Source of the DNA: Tunturiibacter empetritectus
Lineage (GTDB): Bacteria > Acidobacteriota > Terriglobia > Terriglobales > Acidobacteriaceae
Reading direction: 5' to 3'
DNA: 64,000 bases
Assembly (NCBI RefSeq): GCF_013410875.1
Contig: NZ_JACCCU010000001.1
Location: 2,790,001 to 2,854,000 of the forward strand
The translations under genes and the position numbers were made by a program. How positions within the stretch are numbered: the stretch's first letter is position 1; the number at the start of each line of letters is the position of its first letter. Of this stretch, positions 17,706 through 26,507 are shown one piece after another. The notes beneath the pieces are model-generated. The model made no database searches. It was not told the origin of the DNA and worked only from the letters and a program-made list of their open reading frames with translations.

Positions 17706-18722
17706 TTAGAACTCCCACCGCAACAAAGTGGCTCCCACGGTGAAGCCAGCACCAACGCTCGCCAGCAGAACCAGATCGCCCTTCTTTAGCCGCTTCTCCT
17801 CAAGCGCCGTCTGCATGGCCATCGGAATCGTAGCCGCCGTGGTGTTGCCATACCGATCGATGTTGATGATCACCGAACTCTCCGGCATGCCCAGCCGCTC
17901 CGCTGTCGAAAGAATAATCCGCTTGTTCGCCTGGTGCGGGATGAAGCAGCTAAGGTCCTTGCCCTCCACGCCGTTGCGCGACAGGATGATCTCCGCAGCT
18001 TCGGCCATCTTGCGGACCGCAAACTTGTACACCGCCTGCCCGTCCTGGTGGACGTAGTGCATCTTCGCTGCGACCGTCTCGGCTGATGGTGGATGCAAGC
18101 TGCCGCCGCCGGGCATGTTCAAAGCCGCCGCACCAGAGCCGTCGATCTCGTGCCAGTAGTCGACCATCCCGATCTCCCCGTCTTCGCAGGGCTCGAGCAG
18201 CACCGCGCCCGCGCCGTCGCCGAAGATCACGCAGGTCGCCCGGTCGGTGTAGTCGATGATTGAGCTCATCACATCCGCTCCGATCACCATCACCTTCTTG
18301 TGCATCCCGCTCTCGACCAGCTTCGCTCCCACCTGCAGGGCATAAGGAAATCCCGAGCAGGCCGCCGAAAGATCGAACCCCCAAGCGCCCTTCACGCCGA
18401 GCTTGTCCTGCACCAGGCAGGCTGTCGCCGGAAAAAACATATCGGGCGTCACCGTGGCAACGATGATCACCTCCAGCTCACTAGCCTCGATGCCGCGAGC
18501 CGCGAGACACTTCTTCGCCGCCTCCACCGCCAGATCGCTGGTCGCAACCCCTGGGTCCACGATGTGCCGCTCACGAATTCCCGTCCGCTCGACAATCCAT
18601 TGATCGTTGGTTGCGACCATCTTCTCCAGATCCGCATTGGTCAATAAACGCGGCGGAACATAGGTCCCTACCGAACTGATCTTCGCGCGTACCCGCGTCT
18701 GCGGTTTCAACGTCAAACTCAA
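17706..18722 (-). CDS. fabH: beta-ketoacyl-ACP synthase III
   Basis: Starts type II fatty acid synthesis by condensing an acyl-CoA primer with malonyl-ACP. 338 residues. The catalytic triad is visible: Cys122 in [13 protein letters not shown], His263 in [10 protein letters not shown] and Asn293 in [12 protein letters not shown]. Other family marks are [11 protein letters not shown] near the N-terminus and the C-terminal [24 protein letters not shown]. There is no plsX or acpP beside it, so it stands alone rather than in a fab operon. The upstream region contains ffs and its partial copies on the same strand. It ends at a strong terminator. Confidence 0.95.
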   Translation of the reverse strand: MSLTLKPQTRVRAKISSVGTYVPPRLLTNADLEKMVATNDQWIVERTGIRERHIVDPGVATSDLAVEAAKKCLAARGIEASELEVIIVATVTPDMFFPATACLVQDKLGVKGAWGFDLSAACSGFPYALQVGAKLVESGMHKKVMVIGADVMSSIIDYTDRATCVIFGDGAGAVLLEPCEDGEIGMVDYWHEIDGSGAAALNMPGGGSLHPPSAETVAAKMHYVHQDGQAVYKFAVRKMAEAAEIILSRNGVEGKDLSCFIPHQANKRIILSTAERLGMPESSVIINIDRYGNTTAATIPMAMQTALEEKRLKKGDLVLLASVGAGFTVGATLLRWEF

Positions 18723-18922
18723 ACTCTCACCTCATCTAATGTCGCAGTAGCTAATAAAAAAAACTGATTCAAAATGAACCGTCGTTCACCATCGGAGACC
18801 ATTCTCTCTGAGAAGCGAACGCATGTCACCTTTGCATTGACGAGCAGGGTGCTGAAAAAGACACACTTCGACCGCCGAAGGAAGATTTCGTGATGTCGCA
18901 AACGGGAGAACAAGAGGGGATC

Positions 18923-19045
18923 GTGCACCGGGCGACCTACTGTGCCACCACAAGAGGCTGCGGCGAAAGCAGATGGAGTGCGAAATAATGCACCGGGCTA
19001 CCGCCATCGCGGGAAGCTGTGGCGAAGTACATGGAGGCGAGGATA
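18923..19045 (-). repeat. two degenerate tandem copies of the ffs 3' end and flank
   Basis: Two units of about 65 and 58 bp (18923-18987 and 18988-19045) each begin, read on the + strand, with TGCACCGGGC and ACC. They continue to a shared tail GGCGAA, ATGGAG, CGA and ATA. The third occurrence of the head, at 19046, is the true 3' end of the SRP RNA gene. The first unit matches that gene end for 20 bases (GTGCACCGGGCGACCTACTG). On the minus strand these units lie directly downstream of ffs, so they look like tandem duplications of its 3' end plus flank. Confidence 0.7.
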
Positions 19046-19144
19046 GTGCACCGGGCGACCTACTGCGCCCGTAATGACCCGTTACCGTTGCTTCCTTCCG
19101 GACCTGGCGGGGTTGGCGGGATTACGTCGCGTAGGACCCGGCAC
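19046..19144 (-). ncRNA. ffs: signal recognition particle RNA, small bacterial (4.5S) type
   Basis: About 99 nt on the minus strand. The conserved apical domain reads CCAGGTCCGGAAGGAAGCA, the SRP domain IV motif with its GGAA-type tetraloop and the asymmetric internal loop bound by Ffh. The flanks pair back on each other: GTGCCGGGTCCTAC at the 5' end with the 3' end GTAGGTCGCCCGG plus TGCAC, allowing bulges. The size fits the short form without Alu domain. FtsY, the receptor for this particle, is also encoded in this window. The exact ends are estimated from pairing. Confidence 0.9.
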
Positions 19145-19303
19145 ATGAGCTAGTTTAGCACTTCAAACCCGAACTGTGCTGACGCCGCTATCTCCATCCA
19201 GTGCAAAACTTCGAGGAGTACTTTCAGCAGATCTCTCACCCTTCGTCGTTGTCATCTCTTCTTTGAAGCAGCTACAATTTTTGAGATATCACGAGGGTCT
19301 ACT

Positions 19304-20764
19304 TTGCTCAATCGATTTAGCCGTCGCACCTTCGCCCGCCTGCTCGGATCCGCCGCACTCGCCCCCACCGCACTCACAACCGTCGCCACCCCGGCCTTAG
19401 CTGAAGTCACTCCCTCCGCACCTGCTGCGCGAACATTTCCCCAAGGCTTTCGCTGGGGCTCTGCGACCGCCTCCTATCAGATCGAGGGCGCCGTCAATGA
19501 AGACGGCCGCGGCCCATCCATCTGGGACACCTTCTCCCACACTCCGGGCAAGATTAAAAATGGAGACACCGGCGACGTTGCCGACGATCACTACCATCGC
19601 TACAAAGACGATGTGAAGCTGATGAAGGACCTCGGCCTCAAGACCTACCGCTTCTCCGTCGCATGGCCGCGCGTCTTTCCGCAAGGTACCGGCACGCCCA
19701 ACCCAAAGGGCCTCGACTTCTACAACCGCCTCGTCGACGAGCTGCTCGCAGCCGATATCCAACCCTACTGCACACTCTTCCACTGGGATCTCCCGCAAGC
19801 CCTCGAAGACAAGGGCGGATGGCAGTCGCGCGACACCTCCGAGGCCTTCGCGAACTACGCCGGCTACGTCGCCGAACATCTCTCCGACCGCGTCAAGTAC
19901 TTCATGACCCTCAACGAGATGAGCTCGTTCGTCAGCGGATACGCCTCACCTCGCCATGCCCCAGGCCTCACGCTTCCACCCGCAGGCGTCAATCAGGTTC
20001 GTCATCATGCGGTGCTCGCCCACGGCCTTGGGGTGCAGGCGATCCGCGCCCACGCAAAAGCAGGCACCAAGGTTGGCTTGGCGGAAAATGCAAGAGCCGC
20101 CGTGCCCGTCATCGAAACGCCAGAGCACATCGCCGCCGCTGCAAAGGCTATGCGTCAGATCAACGCTGGATACCTGACCGTCATCATGGAAGGCCGCTAT
20201 ACCGACGCCTACCTCGCACATGCGGGTGCCGACGCGCCGAAGTTTACGGACGCTGACATGAAGGCTATCGGCACGCCGCTCGACTTCATCGGCCTTAACA
20301 TCTACACCCCCACCTACGTTCGCGCCGACGACTCCCACGCCGGCTTCGACCTCGTTCCATCACCAGAGTCGTACCCGCACATGATGAGCCCCTGGCTGCA
20401 TGTTGGCCCCGAGGCGCTCTACTGGGGACCGAAGCTCGCCGCGCAGCTCTGGAACATCAAGGAGATATACATCACTGAGAACGGAGCCTCCTCGACCGAC
20501 GTCCTCACGCCCGACGGCCACGTCTACGACTCCGACCGCGTCATGTACCTCCGCAACTACCTCACGCAGCTTCATCGCGGAGTCGCCGAGGGCGTCCCCG
20601 TCCGCGGCTACTTCCTCTGGAGCCTGATGGACAACTTCGAATGGGCTGACGGCTACGCCTACCGCTTCGGCATCCACTACGTCGACTTCGCCACGCAGAA
20701 GCGCACCCCCAAGATGAGCGCGCACTTCTACCGCGAAGTCATCGCACGCAACGGCCTCGCTTAA
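19304..20764 (+). CDS. GH1 beta-glucosidase, Tat-exported
   Basis: Hydrolyses beta-glucosides or related beta-glycosides with retention. 486 residues from a TTG start. The N-terminus has a twin-arginine signal (FSRRTFARLLG then a hydrophobic stretch ending ATPALA), unusual for GH1 enzymes, which are mostly cytoplasmic, and it places the enzyme in the periplasm. The fold then starts FPQGFRWGSATASYQIEGAVNEDGRGPSIWD, the classic GH1 signature. Acid/base Glu205 sits in TLNEM and nucleophile Glu392 in ITENG. The C-terminus has GYFLWSLMDNFEWADGYAYRFG. It is probably monocistronic, ending at a strong hairpin. The secreted GH3 enzyme further on may act on the same substrates. Confidence 0.95.
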   Translation: MLNRFSRRTFARLLGSAALAPTALTTVATPALAEVTPSAPAARTFPQGFRWGSATASYQIEGAVNEDGRGPSIWDTFSHTPGKIKNGDTGDVADDHYHRYKDDVKLMKDLGLKTYRFSVAWPRVFPQGTGTPNPKGLDFYNRLVDELLAADIQPYCTLFHWDLPQALEDKGGWQSRDTSEAFANYAGYVAEHLSDRVKYFMTLNEMSSFVSGYASPRHAPGLTLPPAGVNQVRHHAVLAHGLGVQAIRAHAKAGTKVGLAENARAAVPVIETPEHIAAAAKAMRQINAGYLTVIMEGRYTDAYLAHAGADAPKFTDADMKAIGTPLDFIGLNIYTPTYVRADDSHAGFDLVPSPESYPHMMSPWLHVGPEALYWGPKLAAQLWNIKEIYITENGASSTDVLTPDGHVYDSDRVMYLRNYLTQLHRGVAEGVPVRGYFLWSLMDNFEWADGYAYRFGIHYVDFATQKRTPKMSAHFYREVIARNGLA

Positions 20765-20772
20765 ATGCGCTC

Positions 20773-20810
20773 GACGGGCAAGCCGGACGATTATCTCCGG
20801 ATTGCCCGTC
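20773..20810. terminator. bidirectional terminator between GH1 and TetR genes
   Basis: Inverted repeat with 15-base arms (GACGGGCAAGCCGGA and TCCGGATTGCCCGTC), one mismatch and an 8-base loop. It lies between two convergent genes. There is no long T-run, so it may act by its stem alone. Confidence 0.7.
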
Positions 20811-20821
20811 AGATCGACCTA

Positions 20822-21385
20822 TTATGCCGGTAGAAGCCCAGCCACGCGGTAGCTGTTTATCACCGCGTCATACAGCGAGATATCCGAGCGGCTCCTCGCC
20901 ATCAGCTGAGCGCCGCCAACCGCGGCGAAGATAGCGCGAGCCCGCCCTTCGCTCTCCTCGGAGCTGACTACATTCGCAGCCGTGAGAACCTTGCTGAGCC
21001 ACGCTACATTGACATCGGCAAAGGTCTGAACCTCTTTTTTTACAGGTTCCGGCAGATCGTCATACTCCGCAGCCATGAAGCCGCTCAGGCACATACGGTT
21101 CTCATTCTCAAGCGCCCCGCGAAACGTCTCAGGATAGCGGCGCAGGGCACTGACCCAATCGGCGGATTCGGCCAGCAGACTCTCAAGAGCAGCTGCGGCG
21201 TTCGCCCAATAGCGCTTCGCTACCGCGGCTGCAAGATCACCCTTGCTTGGAAAGTGGTAGTAGATGCTCGCGGCCCTGATGCCCACATCTTCCGCGAGAT
21301 CACGAAAGTTGAGTCCGTTGTAGCCATGCGCCTGCGCAACCTTTGTGGCGGCGAACAGGATCTTCTCTCGAGAATCTGAGCTCAC
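20822..21385 (-). CDS. TetR/AcrR family transcriptional regulator
   Basis: 187 residues. The N-terminal helix-turn-helix is typical: EKILFAATKVAQAHGYNGLNFRDLAEDVGIRAASIYYHFPSKGDLAAAVAKRYW. The C-terminal ligand domain is of the TetR_C type seen in small YcdC/AcrR-like members and contains CLSGFMAAEYDDLPEPVKKEV. It is divergently transcribed from the monooxygenase gene across a 220-bp region holding two identical 18-bp palindromic sites, so it very probably represses that gene and itself. The inducer is unknown. Confidence 0.93.
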   Translation of the reverse strand: MSSDSREKILFAATKVAQAHGYNGLNFRDLAEDVGIRAASIYYHFPSKGDLAAAVAKRYWANAAAALESLLAESADWVSALRRYPETFRGALENENRMCLSGFMAAEYDDLPEPVKKEVQTFADVNVAWLSKVLTAANVVSSEESEGRARAIFAAVGGAQLMARSRSDISLYDAVINSYRVAGLLPA

Positions 21386-21463
21386 ACTTCACTGCCTCAC
21401 TGCCAACTTCCCTATAAGCGACCAAGGAGTCGACTAATAAAAGATTATGTCCGAATTAAGAAT

Positions 21464-21515
21464 CTACCAAGTGGCAGGTAGTGTCTAACTACTATACCTA
21501 CCAAGTGGCAGGTAG
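21464..21515. promoter_or_regulatory. twin TetR operators
   Basis: Two identical 18-bp sites (21464-21481 and 21498-21515), each reading CTACCAAGTGGCAGGTAG, with inverted ends CTACC and GGTAG. Their centres are 34 bp apart, about three helical turns, so two dimers would bind on the same face. They lie between the divergent TetR and monooxygenase genes. Confidence 0.8.
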
Positions 21516-21606
21516 ACGACCGGGAAGACAAGCAACATTAAGCGCAGCGCTCCCGCACGAACGCAGAGTTGCATCTTAACTAGAAAGTAACGTCAAGGAG
21601 ACTAAC

Positions 21607-22059
21607 ATGGCCGTCGCTACCGCAAACCTGCAAGCCGAAATATCACCTGGTCCCAATCCCAATTCCAACTCTGAGCAACTTGAGGTCCACCCGGGCTGGG
21701 TGCGGAGTGGCGTCGATAACACTCCGGGGCACAAAGCGTACTACATCAATCTTGAAGCCAAGCCCGGAAAGGGCGACAAAGTGGAACAATTCCTCCGGGA
21801 CATTCTAGCCGGAGTAGAAAAGGAACCAGGCACCGGTCCATGGTTTGGCTGCCGGTTCTCCGACACCACTTTTGGAATCTTTGAAGCTTTTCCGGACACT
21901 GCGGCACGAAACGCGCATGACATCGGTCCGGGCGGCAGTAACTTTCTTCGGTCCGCAGAACTGGATGAGATGCTGGCCTATCCAGCACATCTCTATCGGC
22001 TCGATGTGATGTTTGGAAAATTCAGCGTCATGTTTGGAAAGACAATTACCTCAAAGTAA
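21607..22059 (+). CDS. antibiotic biosynthesis monooxygenase (ABM) domain protein
   Basis: 150 residues. The segment KAYYINLEAKPGKGDKVEQFLRDILAGVEKEPGTGPWFGCRF, then FGIFEAFPDTAARNAHDIGPGG, follows the ABM ferredoxin-like pattern, where cofactor-free small oxygenases and related quinone-modifying enzymes use a His in this region. A 30-residue N-terminal tail precedes the domain. The start at 21607 follows a GGAG ribosome-binding site. It is under a divergent TetR regulator with twin operators, suggesting induction by a quinone-like or aromatic compound. The exact substrate is unknown. Confidence 0.82.
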   Translation: MAVATANLQAEISPGPNPNSNSEQLEVHPGWVRSGVDNTPGHKAYYINLEAKPGKGDKVEQFLRDILAGVEKEPGTGPWFGCRFSDTTFGIFEAFPDTAARNAHDIGPGGSNFLRSAELDEMLAYPAHLYRLDVMFGKFSVMFGKTITSK

Positions 22060-22332
22060 AGCCTCCGAAATGGCATTAGAGAATGTCGGTCGTCTCATGA
22101 TCTCGAGACGATCGACTGAACTCTCTGAGAACATCTTTATCAATGGAATCGAATACGCCCGCTCACAGTCCGCATAAGTCGACGAGGGTCTGCCACCTTC
22201 CAGAGCCTGAACCTGTTCACTGTTGCGAACAGGCAAATCACTCATAGAGCTGCCGAATGCGCCCTTTACCTCAAAATTCACCTGTCCATCCACACTATTT
22301 GCGCTATCCTCTTCGTCATCGGGAGGTTTGTC

Positions 22333-23124
22333 ATGCGCTGCTTCCGTTCCTGCCACGCCGTCGTCAGTCTTCTTCTCGCGATTCCAGCCCACGCACAGAA
22401 CCAGCAGCAGATGCCCCGCGACTATCGCGGAGTCGAGACCATCGTTCCCGGCATCTTCGTCACGCCCGTCCCCAACGCTCCCTTCACCGCCACCATCGAG
22501 ATCCTCTCTCACGAGAACCTGCCCGACGGCACAGTAAACACCCGCACCACCACGGCGCACATCGCCCGCGCCTCTTCAGGGCGCATCTACAACGAGCGCC
22601 GGCAGCTTGTCCCCACTAGTTTCAAAGGCGAACCCCAGCTTCTCTCCGCTCATATCTACGACCCGTCGAGTCGCCTCAATATCTTTTACAACCCCTTCCA
22701 GCACATCGCCCGCGAGAGCATCTACACCGGTCCGCCTGCCCCGCCGCCAAACACCACTCCCGCGCGCACGCCTGTAAACAATCCCTACTTCAAACAAGAA
22801 GATATCGGCACCCAGCCGCTCGACGGCCTCACCCTCACCGGCATCCGCAAGACCCACATCATCCCCGCGGCCATGAGCACCACCGGTAAAGACGTCGCCA
22901 TCGTCGATGAGTACTGGTACTCCCCCGAGCTCTCCATCTACATGATCATCAAGCACAACGACCCGCGCACCGGCGAGCAGCTCGTCGCCGTCGGCAACGT
23001 CGAACGCCACGAACCCGCCGCCTCCATCTTCGTAATCCCCGCCAACTACAAGATCGTCGATGAGAATCCTCCTGAAATAGATTCGTCACCCCAGCCGGCA
23101 GAACCAATGCCCGTGCAAAAGTGA
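22333..23124 (+). CDS. exported hypothetical protein (acidobacterial type)
   Basis: 263 residues with a signal peptide (MRCFRSCHAVVSLLLAIPAHA) and a GGGAGG ribosome-binding site before the ATG. The mature part begins with Gln/Arg-rich sequence, then VPGIFVTPVPNAPFTATIEILSHE, beta-rich segments, a Pro/Thr-rich stretch (PPAPPPNTTPARTP) and the section GLTLTGIRKTHIIPAAMSTTGKDVAIVDEYWYSPEL with HNDPRTGEQ. The TG-R-x-T-x-x-I-P and E-x-WYSPEL pattern is one I associate with acidobacterial secreted proteins of unknown role. No enzyme motif is visible. It probably stands alone. Confidence 0.7.
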   Translation: MRCFRSCHAVVSLLLAIPAHAQNQQQMPRDYRGVETIVPGIFVTPVPNAPFTATIEILSHENLPDGTVNTRTTTAHIARASSGRIYNERRQLVPTSFKGEPQLLSAHIYDPSSRLNIFYNPFQHIARESIYTGPPAPPPNTTPARTPVNNPYFKQEDIGTQPLDGLTLTGIRKTHIIPAAMSTTGKDVAIVDEYWYSPELSIYMIIKHNDPRTGEQLVAVGNVERHEPAASIFVIPANYKIVDENPPEIDSSPQPAEPMPVQK

Positions 23125-23200
23125 TGGACTGAGATCCGAATGCCAGCGACATCGATTCCCTCCTCTTCGACATGGAACGGAAGGTTTCCGAGGAGCACTC

Positions 23201-23617
23201 ATGAATATCTCCGCTCGAATTACGAACCGTCTGGGGGAGCACACTGTCACTCTCAGTACCGATGGTCGTGAATCGGCTCTGACAGTCCCTTCCAAACTAC
23301 AGGGCTACGGCTCCAGCGCGAACGGCGGCGAGTTGCTCTTTCTTGCACTCGCTACCTGTTACTGCAACGATATCTATCGCGAGGCAAAGAAACGCGGAAT
23401 TAGCGTCACGTCGGTGAAGGCGCATGTGAGTGGGGAGTTCGGGGGCGAAGGAGAGCCCGCGCAGAACATCACCTATCGAGCATCCGTCGACGCGAAAGCA
23501 CCTCGCGAAGAGATCCTCGACCTCATGCGTCATACCGACACAGTGGCCGAGATCCAGAACACGCTACGACACCCTCGATCGCTCGTTCTCACGGAGTGCG
23601 AAGCCAACGAAATTTGA
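23201..23617 (+). CDS. OsmC/Ohr family protein
   Basis: 138 residues, the usual OsmC size. Members reduce organic hydroperoxides with two cysteines, although the YhfA-like branch has unknown function. The active-site region ANGGELLFLALATCYCNDIYREAKKRGI contains Cys53 and Cys55. Another Cys occurs at 133 in LTECEANEI, not in the classic second position, so peroxidase activity is uncertain. The start has GGAG close upstream. It is flanked by an exported protein and rimO, with no regulator beside it. Confidence 0.88.
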   Translation: MNISARITNRLGEHTVTLSTDGRESALTVPSKLQGYGSSANGGELLFLALATCYCNDIYREAKKRGISVTSVKAHVSGEFGGEGEPAQNITYRASVDAKAPREEILDLMRHTDTVAEIQNTLRHPRSLVLTECEANEI

Positions 23618-23730
23618 GAGTTTCAAGCTTAGGCCGGCTGCAACCTCAACAGAATGATGATTTTGACGGCGAACTGACTACAGCGAACTGACTATAGAAA
23701 TCACGCGCTCTGACGCCTGAACGCCTAAGG

Positions 23731-25590
23731 TTGATAGACTATAAGGCTGTGACTCCTACGGTAACAATCGAAACCGAAGCTCCGGTAGCTGCTCGCCCCA
23801 AGGTGGGCTTCGTCTCCCTCGGCTGCCCCAAAAACCTCGTCGACTCCGAGGTGATGATGGGCCTGCTCCACCACAATGGAGCTGAGCTCACGCCCCGCGC
23901 CGAAGACGCCGAGATCATCGTCATCAACACCTGCAGCTTCATCAACTCGGCCAAGCAGGAGTCGGTCAACACGATCCTCGAGATGGTTCAGCACAAACGT
24001 CAGTTCGGCGGCAAGGCCCAGCGCATCGTCGTCGCCGGCTGCCTCGTCGAACGCTACCGCGACGAGATACAGAAAAACATCCCCGAAGTGGATGCAGTCG
24101 TCGGCACCGGCGAACTCGAAGCCATCCTCGCCGCAGCAGGCCTCACGCCCAGCGGCCATGCGAACAATAACTCTCCCTTCAACATCCTCCCGCAGGGCAC
24201 ACCCGAGGCGACCATCCACACCCACGCCATCAGCATGTCCCAGACCGACGGCGAAGTCGCGCAACTGGAATCGAACAGCATGCAACAGGCTGGACAGAAT
24301 CTGATCGATCGAGCCCCCAGCGCCGTCTCGCAACACTCGCGCCCCCTCGCCGACCCCGAACACGACCGCGAGATCGCGCCGCAGCTCCGCATCGTGCAGT
24401 CTCTCGCCGAGACCGGCACCACGCACGGCGACGAGCCGCTGAACCACGCCGGCGACCACATCGTCCACACAAATCCGGGCTCCAACACAAATCTGGGTGC
24501 CCCAGGCATCGATTCTGATGCCTGGGTTTCAACCGCGTCGCAACCCTCCCGTCCAGAGGGCGACGCCCGCGAGAGAACAGGCCGCTTCTCCCGCGAGTCG
24601 TGGGACGGAGCCACCGCCGCACTGCCCGAGTATCTCTACAACGACGCCACTCCGCGCATCCTCACCACGCCACGCGCGTCGGCCTACATCAAGATCGCCG
24701 AGGGCTGCGATCATCCCTGCAGCTTCTGCATCATCCCGCAACTTCGCGGTAAGTTCCGCTCACGCCGCATGTCGTCGATCATCGCCGAGGCAGAAAACCT
24801 CATTAAGCAGGGCGTCCGCGAGATCACCCTCATCGGCCAGGACACCACCTGCTATGGCGAAGACCTCGGCTTCACCGACGGCCTCGCAACACTGCTCGAT
24901 GCACTCGCGGTGCTCCCCGGCCTGCGCTGGCTGCGCTTCCTCTACACCTACCCCAACAAAGTCACTACGCGCCTGCTCGAGACGATGGCGAAGCACGACA
25001 CCATCTCCAAGTACCTCGACGTCCCTCTGCAGCACGCCAGCGCCAGCGTCCTCAAGACCATGAAGCGCGGCGGCAACGCGCAGATCTTCCTCGACCTCAT
25101 CGCCAAGGCCCGCCGCATCGTCCCCGGCATTGTTATCCGCACCAGCTTCATCGTGGGCTTCCCCGGCGAAACCGAAGCCGACTACAAGGAGCTCGAAGCC
25201 TTCATCACCGCGGCGAAGATCGACTGGCTCGGCGTCTTCACCTACTCCGACGAAGAGGGCGCGAAGGCCTTTGACCTTCCCGACGAAACAAAGGTCCCCA
25301 ACCGCACCATCCAGACCCGCCGTCGCAAGCTCATGAAGCTCCAGCAGAAGATCAGCACTAAATCCAAGGCAGAGTGGGTAGGCCGGGAGATCGACCTCCT
25401 CGTCGAAGGCGAGTCCGAAGAGACCGAGCTTCTCTGGGAGGGCCGCACCTCGCTCCACGCCCCCGAGATCGACGGCAAGGTCTTCATCAACGACTTCGGC
25501 CCGCACGAAACCCTCGTCCCCGGCACCTTCTACCGCGCCGAGATCACAGAGTCCCACGACTACGATGTCGTCGCCCGCATCCTCGAATAA
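23731..25590 (+). CDS. rimO: ribosomal protein S12 methylthiotransferase with long interdomain insertion
   Basis: Radical-SAM enzyme that adds a methylthio group to Asp of ribosomal protein S12. 619 residues from TTG 23731 (GTG at 23749 is an alternative), against about 440 in most bacteria. The N-terminal UPF0004 domain has its three iron-sulphur Cys in SLGCPKNLVDSE (Cys31), INTCSFI (Cys68) and VAGCLVE (Cys104). The radical SAM motif is CDHPCSFCIIPQLRGKFRSR (Cys326, 330, 333). A C-terminal TRAM domain is present (VGREIDLLVEGE... YRAEITESHDYDVVARI). Between domains 1 and 2, residues about 138-300 are extra, hydrophilic, low-complexity sequence that contains a palindromic repeat in frame. Confidence 0.95.
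   Translation: MIDYKAVTPTVTIETEAPVAARPKVGFVSLGCPKNLVDSEVMMGLLHHNGAELTPRAEDAEIIVINTCSFINSAKQESVNTILEMVQHKRQFGGKAQRIVVAGCLVERYRDEIQKNIPEVDAVVGTGELEAILAAAGLTPSGHANNNSPFNILPQGTPEATIHTHAISMSQTDGEVAQLESNSMQQAGQNLIDRAPSAVSQHSRPLADPEHDREIAPQLRIVQSLAETGTTHGDEPLNHAGDHIVHTNPGSNTNLGAPGIDSDAWVSTASQPSRPEGDARERTGRFSRESWDGATAALPEYLYNDATPRILTTPRASAYIKIAEGCDHPCSFCIIPQLRGKFRSRRMSSIIAEAENLIKQGVREITLIGQDTTCYGEDLGFTDGLATLLDALAVLPGLRWLRFLYTYPNKVTTRLLETMAKHDTISKYLDVPLQHASASVLKTMKRGGNAQIFLDLIAKARRIVPGIVIRTSFIVGFPGETEADYKELEAFITAAKIDWLGVFTYSDEEGAKAFDLPDETKVPNRTIQTRRRKLMKLQQKISTKSKAEWVGREIDLLVEGESEETELLWEGRTSLHAPEIDGKVFINDFGPHETLVPGTFYRAEITESHDYDVVARILE
24501..24526. repeat. palindromic repeat inside the rimO linker
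   Basis: Perfect 10-bp inverted repeat, CCCAGGCATC and GATGCCTGGG, with loop GATTCT. It is read in frame as about GAPGIDSDAW (residues 257-266) within the extra RimO segment. The flanks GGGTG and GTTTC resemble ends of short intergenic palindromes, so this may be a mobile palindrome captured in the gene. Confidence 0.6.
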
Positions 25591-25615
25591 GAGCGCGCAG
25601 AATAAGAGCGCGCAA

Positions 25616-26434
25616 CTAGCGCGAAGATGCGACAACCTCCAGCAGCAGGTTGTCTCCATCCCGCATCCCAAGCCTCTTGCCGACTCTGCTCAAGGTGATC
25701 GTTCCTCCGGACGAGCTCAACGAAGCGCCGCTCTCAAAGCCGTAGAGCCCCGAAGCCGTCGTCGAAAAGACCCCCATCGCTCGCGGCGCAGAAGGACCCG
25801 CAGGCAGGCTGTAGACGCCGTAGTAATCTGCTCGTCCAACCGTGCGCAGTCCGCTGCCAACCACAGGACCAACCCAGCCCGACCGGACCACCTGATCGCC
25901 ACCCACCTGCGCCGTCGTCCAACTCGCCTCGCTCGAGTTCCCACGGTCCGAGCCACCCTGCACCGGCAGGAACGTGTCGCCCACCTGCACGAAGTTTGCC
26001 ATCGCGATCGCTCTGGTCATCACGGCGACGGTCTGCTTGTGATAACGCAAGCTGGTGAACTCAATCGACAGAACCGAGGGCGAGGCTGTCGTTCCATCTC
26101 CCGCCACCGATGCGACAACTTTACCCTCGAGCACCGCGCCGCGATCAAGATAGGTTCCCTCCGTCACCGGAACTCGCTGCGTGGTCTTCGCAACCACCGC
26201 CGATCCAACGCGTGTCTTCCCCGCACGCAGCGTCCGCCCCAGCCGCACCGGCAACGTCACCCCAACAGGCAAAGGCTCCAGATTCGTGACCGATACACTA
26301 CGCTGCGTACTCCCTGAAGCTCTCGCATCGCTTGAAGCACTCGAAGACGCGCCGAAAAACAGCAGAGATGCCACGAGAAGGCCGCCAGGCCAGCCTGCAA
26401 ATAGACGCATGCAGTAAGAGATCGCTCTCGGCAT
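25616..26434 (-). CDS. exported hypothetical protein, beta-rich
   Basis: About 272 residues from ATG 26434, which has GGAGGGCGGAAG before it; an upstream GTG start at 26479 adds 15 residues without a ribosome-binding site. The N-terminus MPRAISYCMRLFAGWPGGLLVASLLFFGASSSA is a signal peptide or membrane anchor. The mature part has LEPLPVGVTLPVRLGRTLRAGKTRVGSAVVAKTTQRVPV and YLDRGAVLEGKVVAS. This layout is seen in acidobacterial proteins that resemble a TrbI/VirB10-like beta domain, but I cannot confirm that. It converges with rimO, about 25 bp apart. Confidence 0.62.
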   Translation of the reverse strand: MPRAISYCMRLFAGWPGGLLVASLLFFGASSSASSDARASGSTQRSVSVTNLEPLPVGVTLPVRLGRTLRAGKTRVGSAVVAKTTQRVPVTEGTYLDRGAVLEGKVVASVAGDGTTASPSVLSIEFTSLRYHKQTVAVMTRAIAMANFVQVGDTFLPVQGGSDRGNSSEASWTTAQVGGDQVVRSGWVGPVVGSGLRTVGRADYYGVYSLPAGPSAPRAMGVFSTTASGLYGFESGASLSSSGGTITLSRVGKRLGMRDGDNLLLEVVASSR

Positions 26435-26507
26435 CTTCCGCCCTCCACCCTCTGAAACTTTAGATGCTCCCTTCGACACCGCTCAGAGGAGTTAAAATAG
26501 AGATGTC

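Noticed and set aside
22051..22560. Minus-strand frame of 169 codons downstream of the monooxygenase gene
   Set aside because: The upstream two thirds run antisense to the exported protein gene. The last 64 codons (from 22245) lie in intergenic DNA but have no clear ribosome-binding site or family match.
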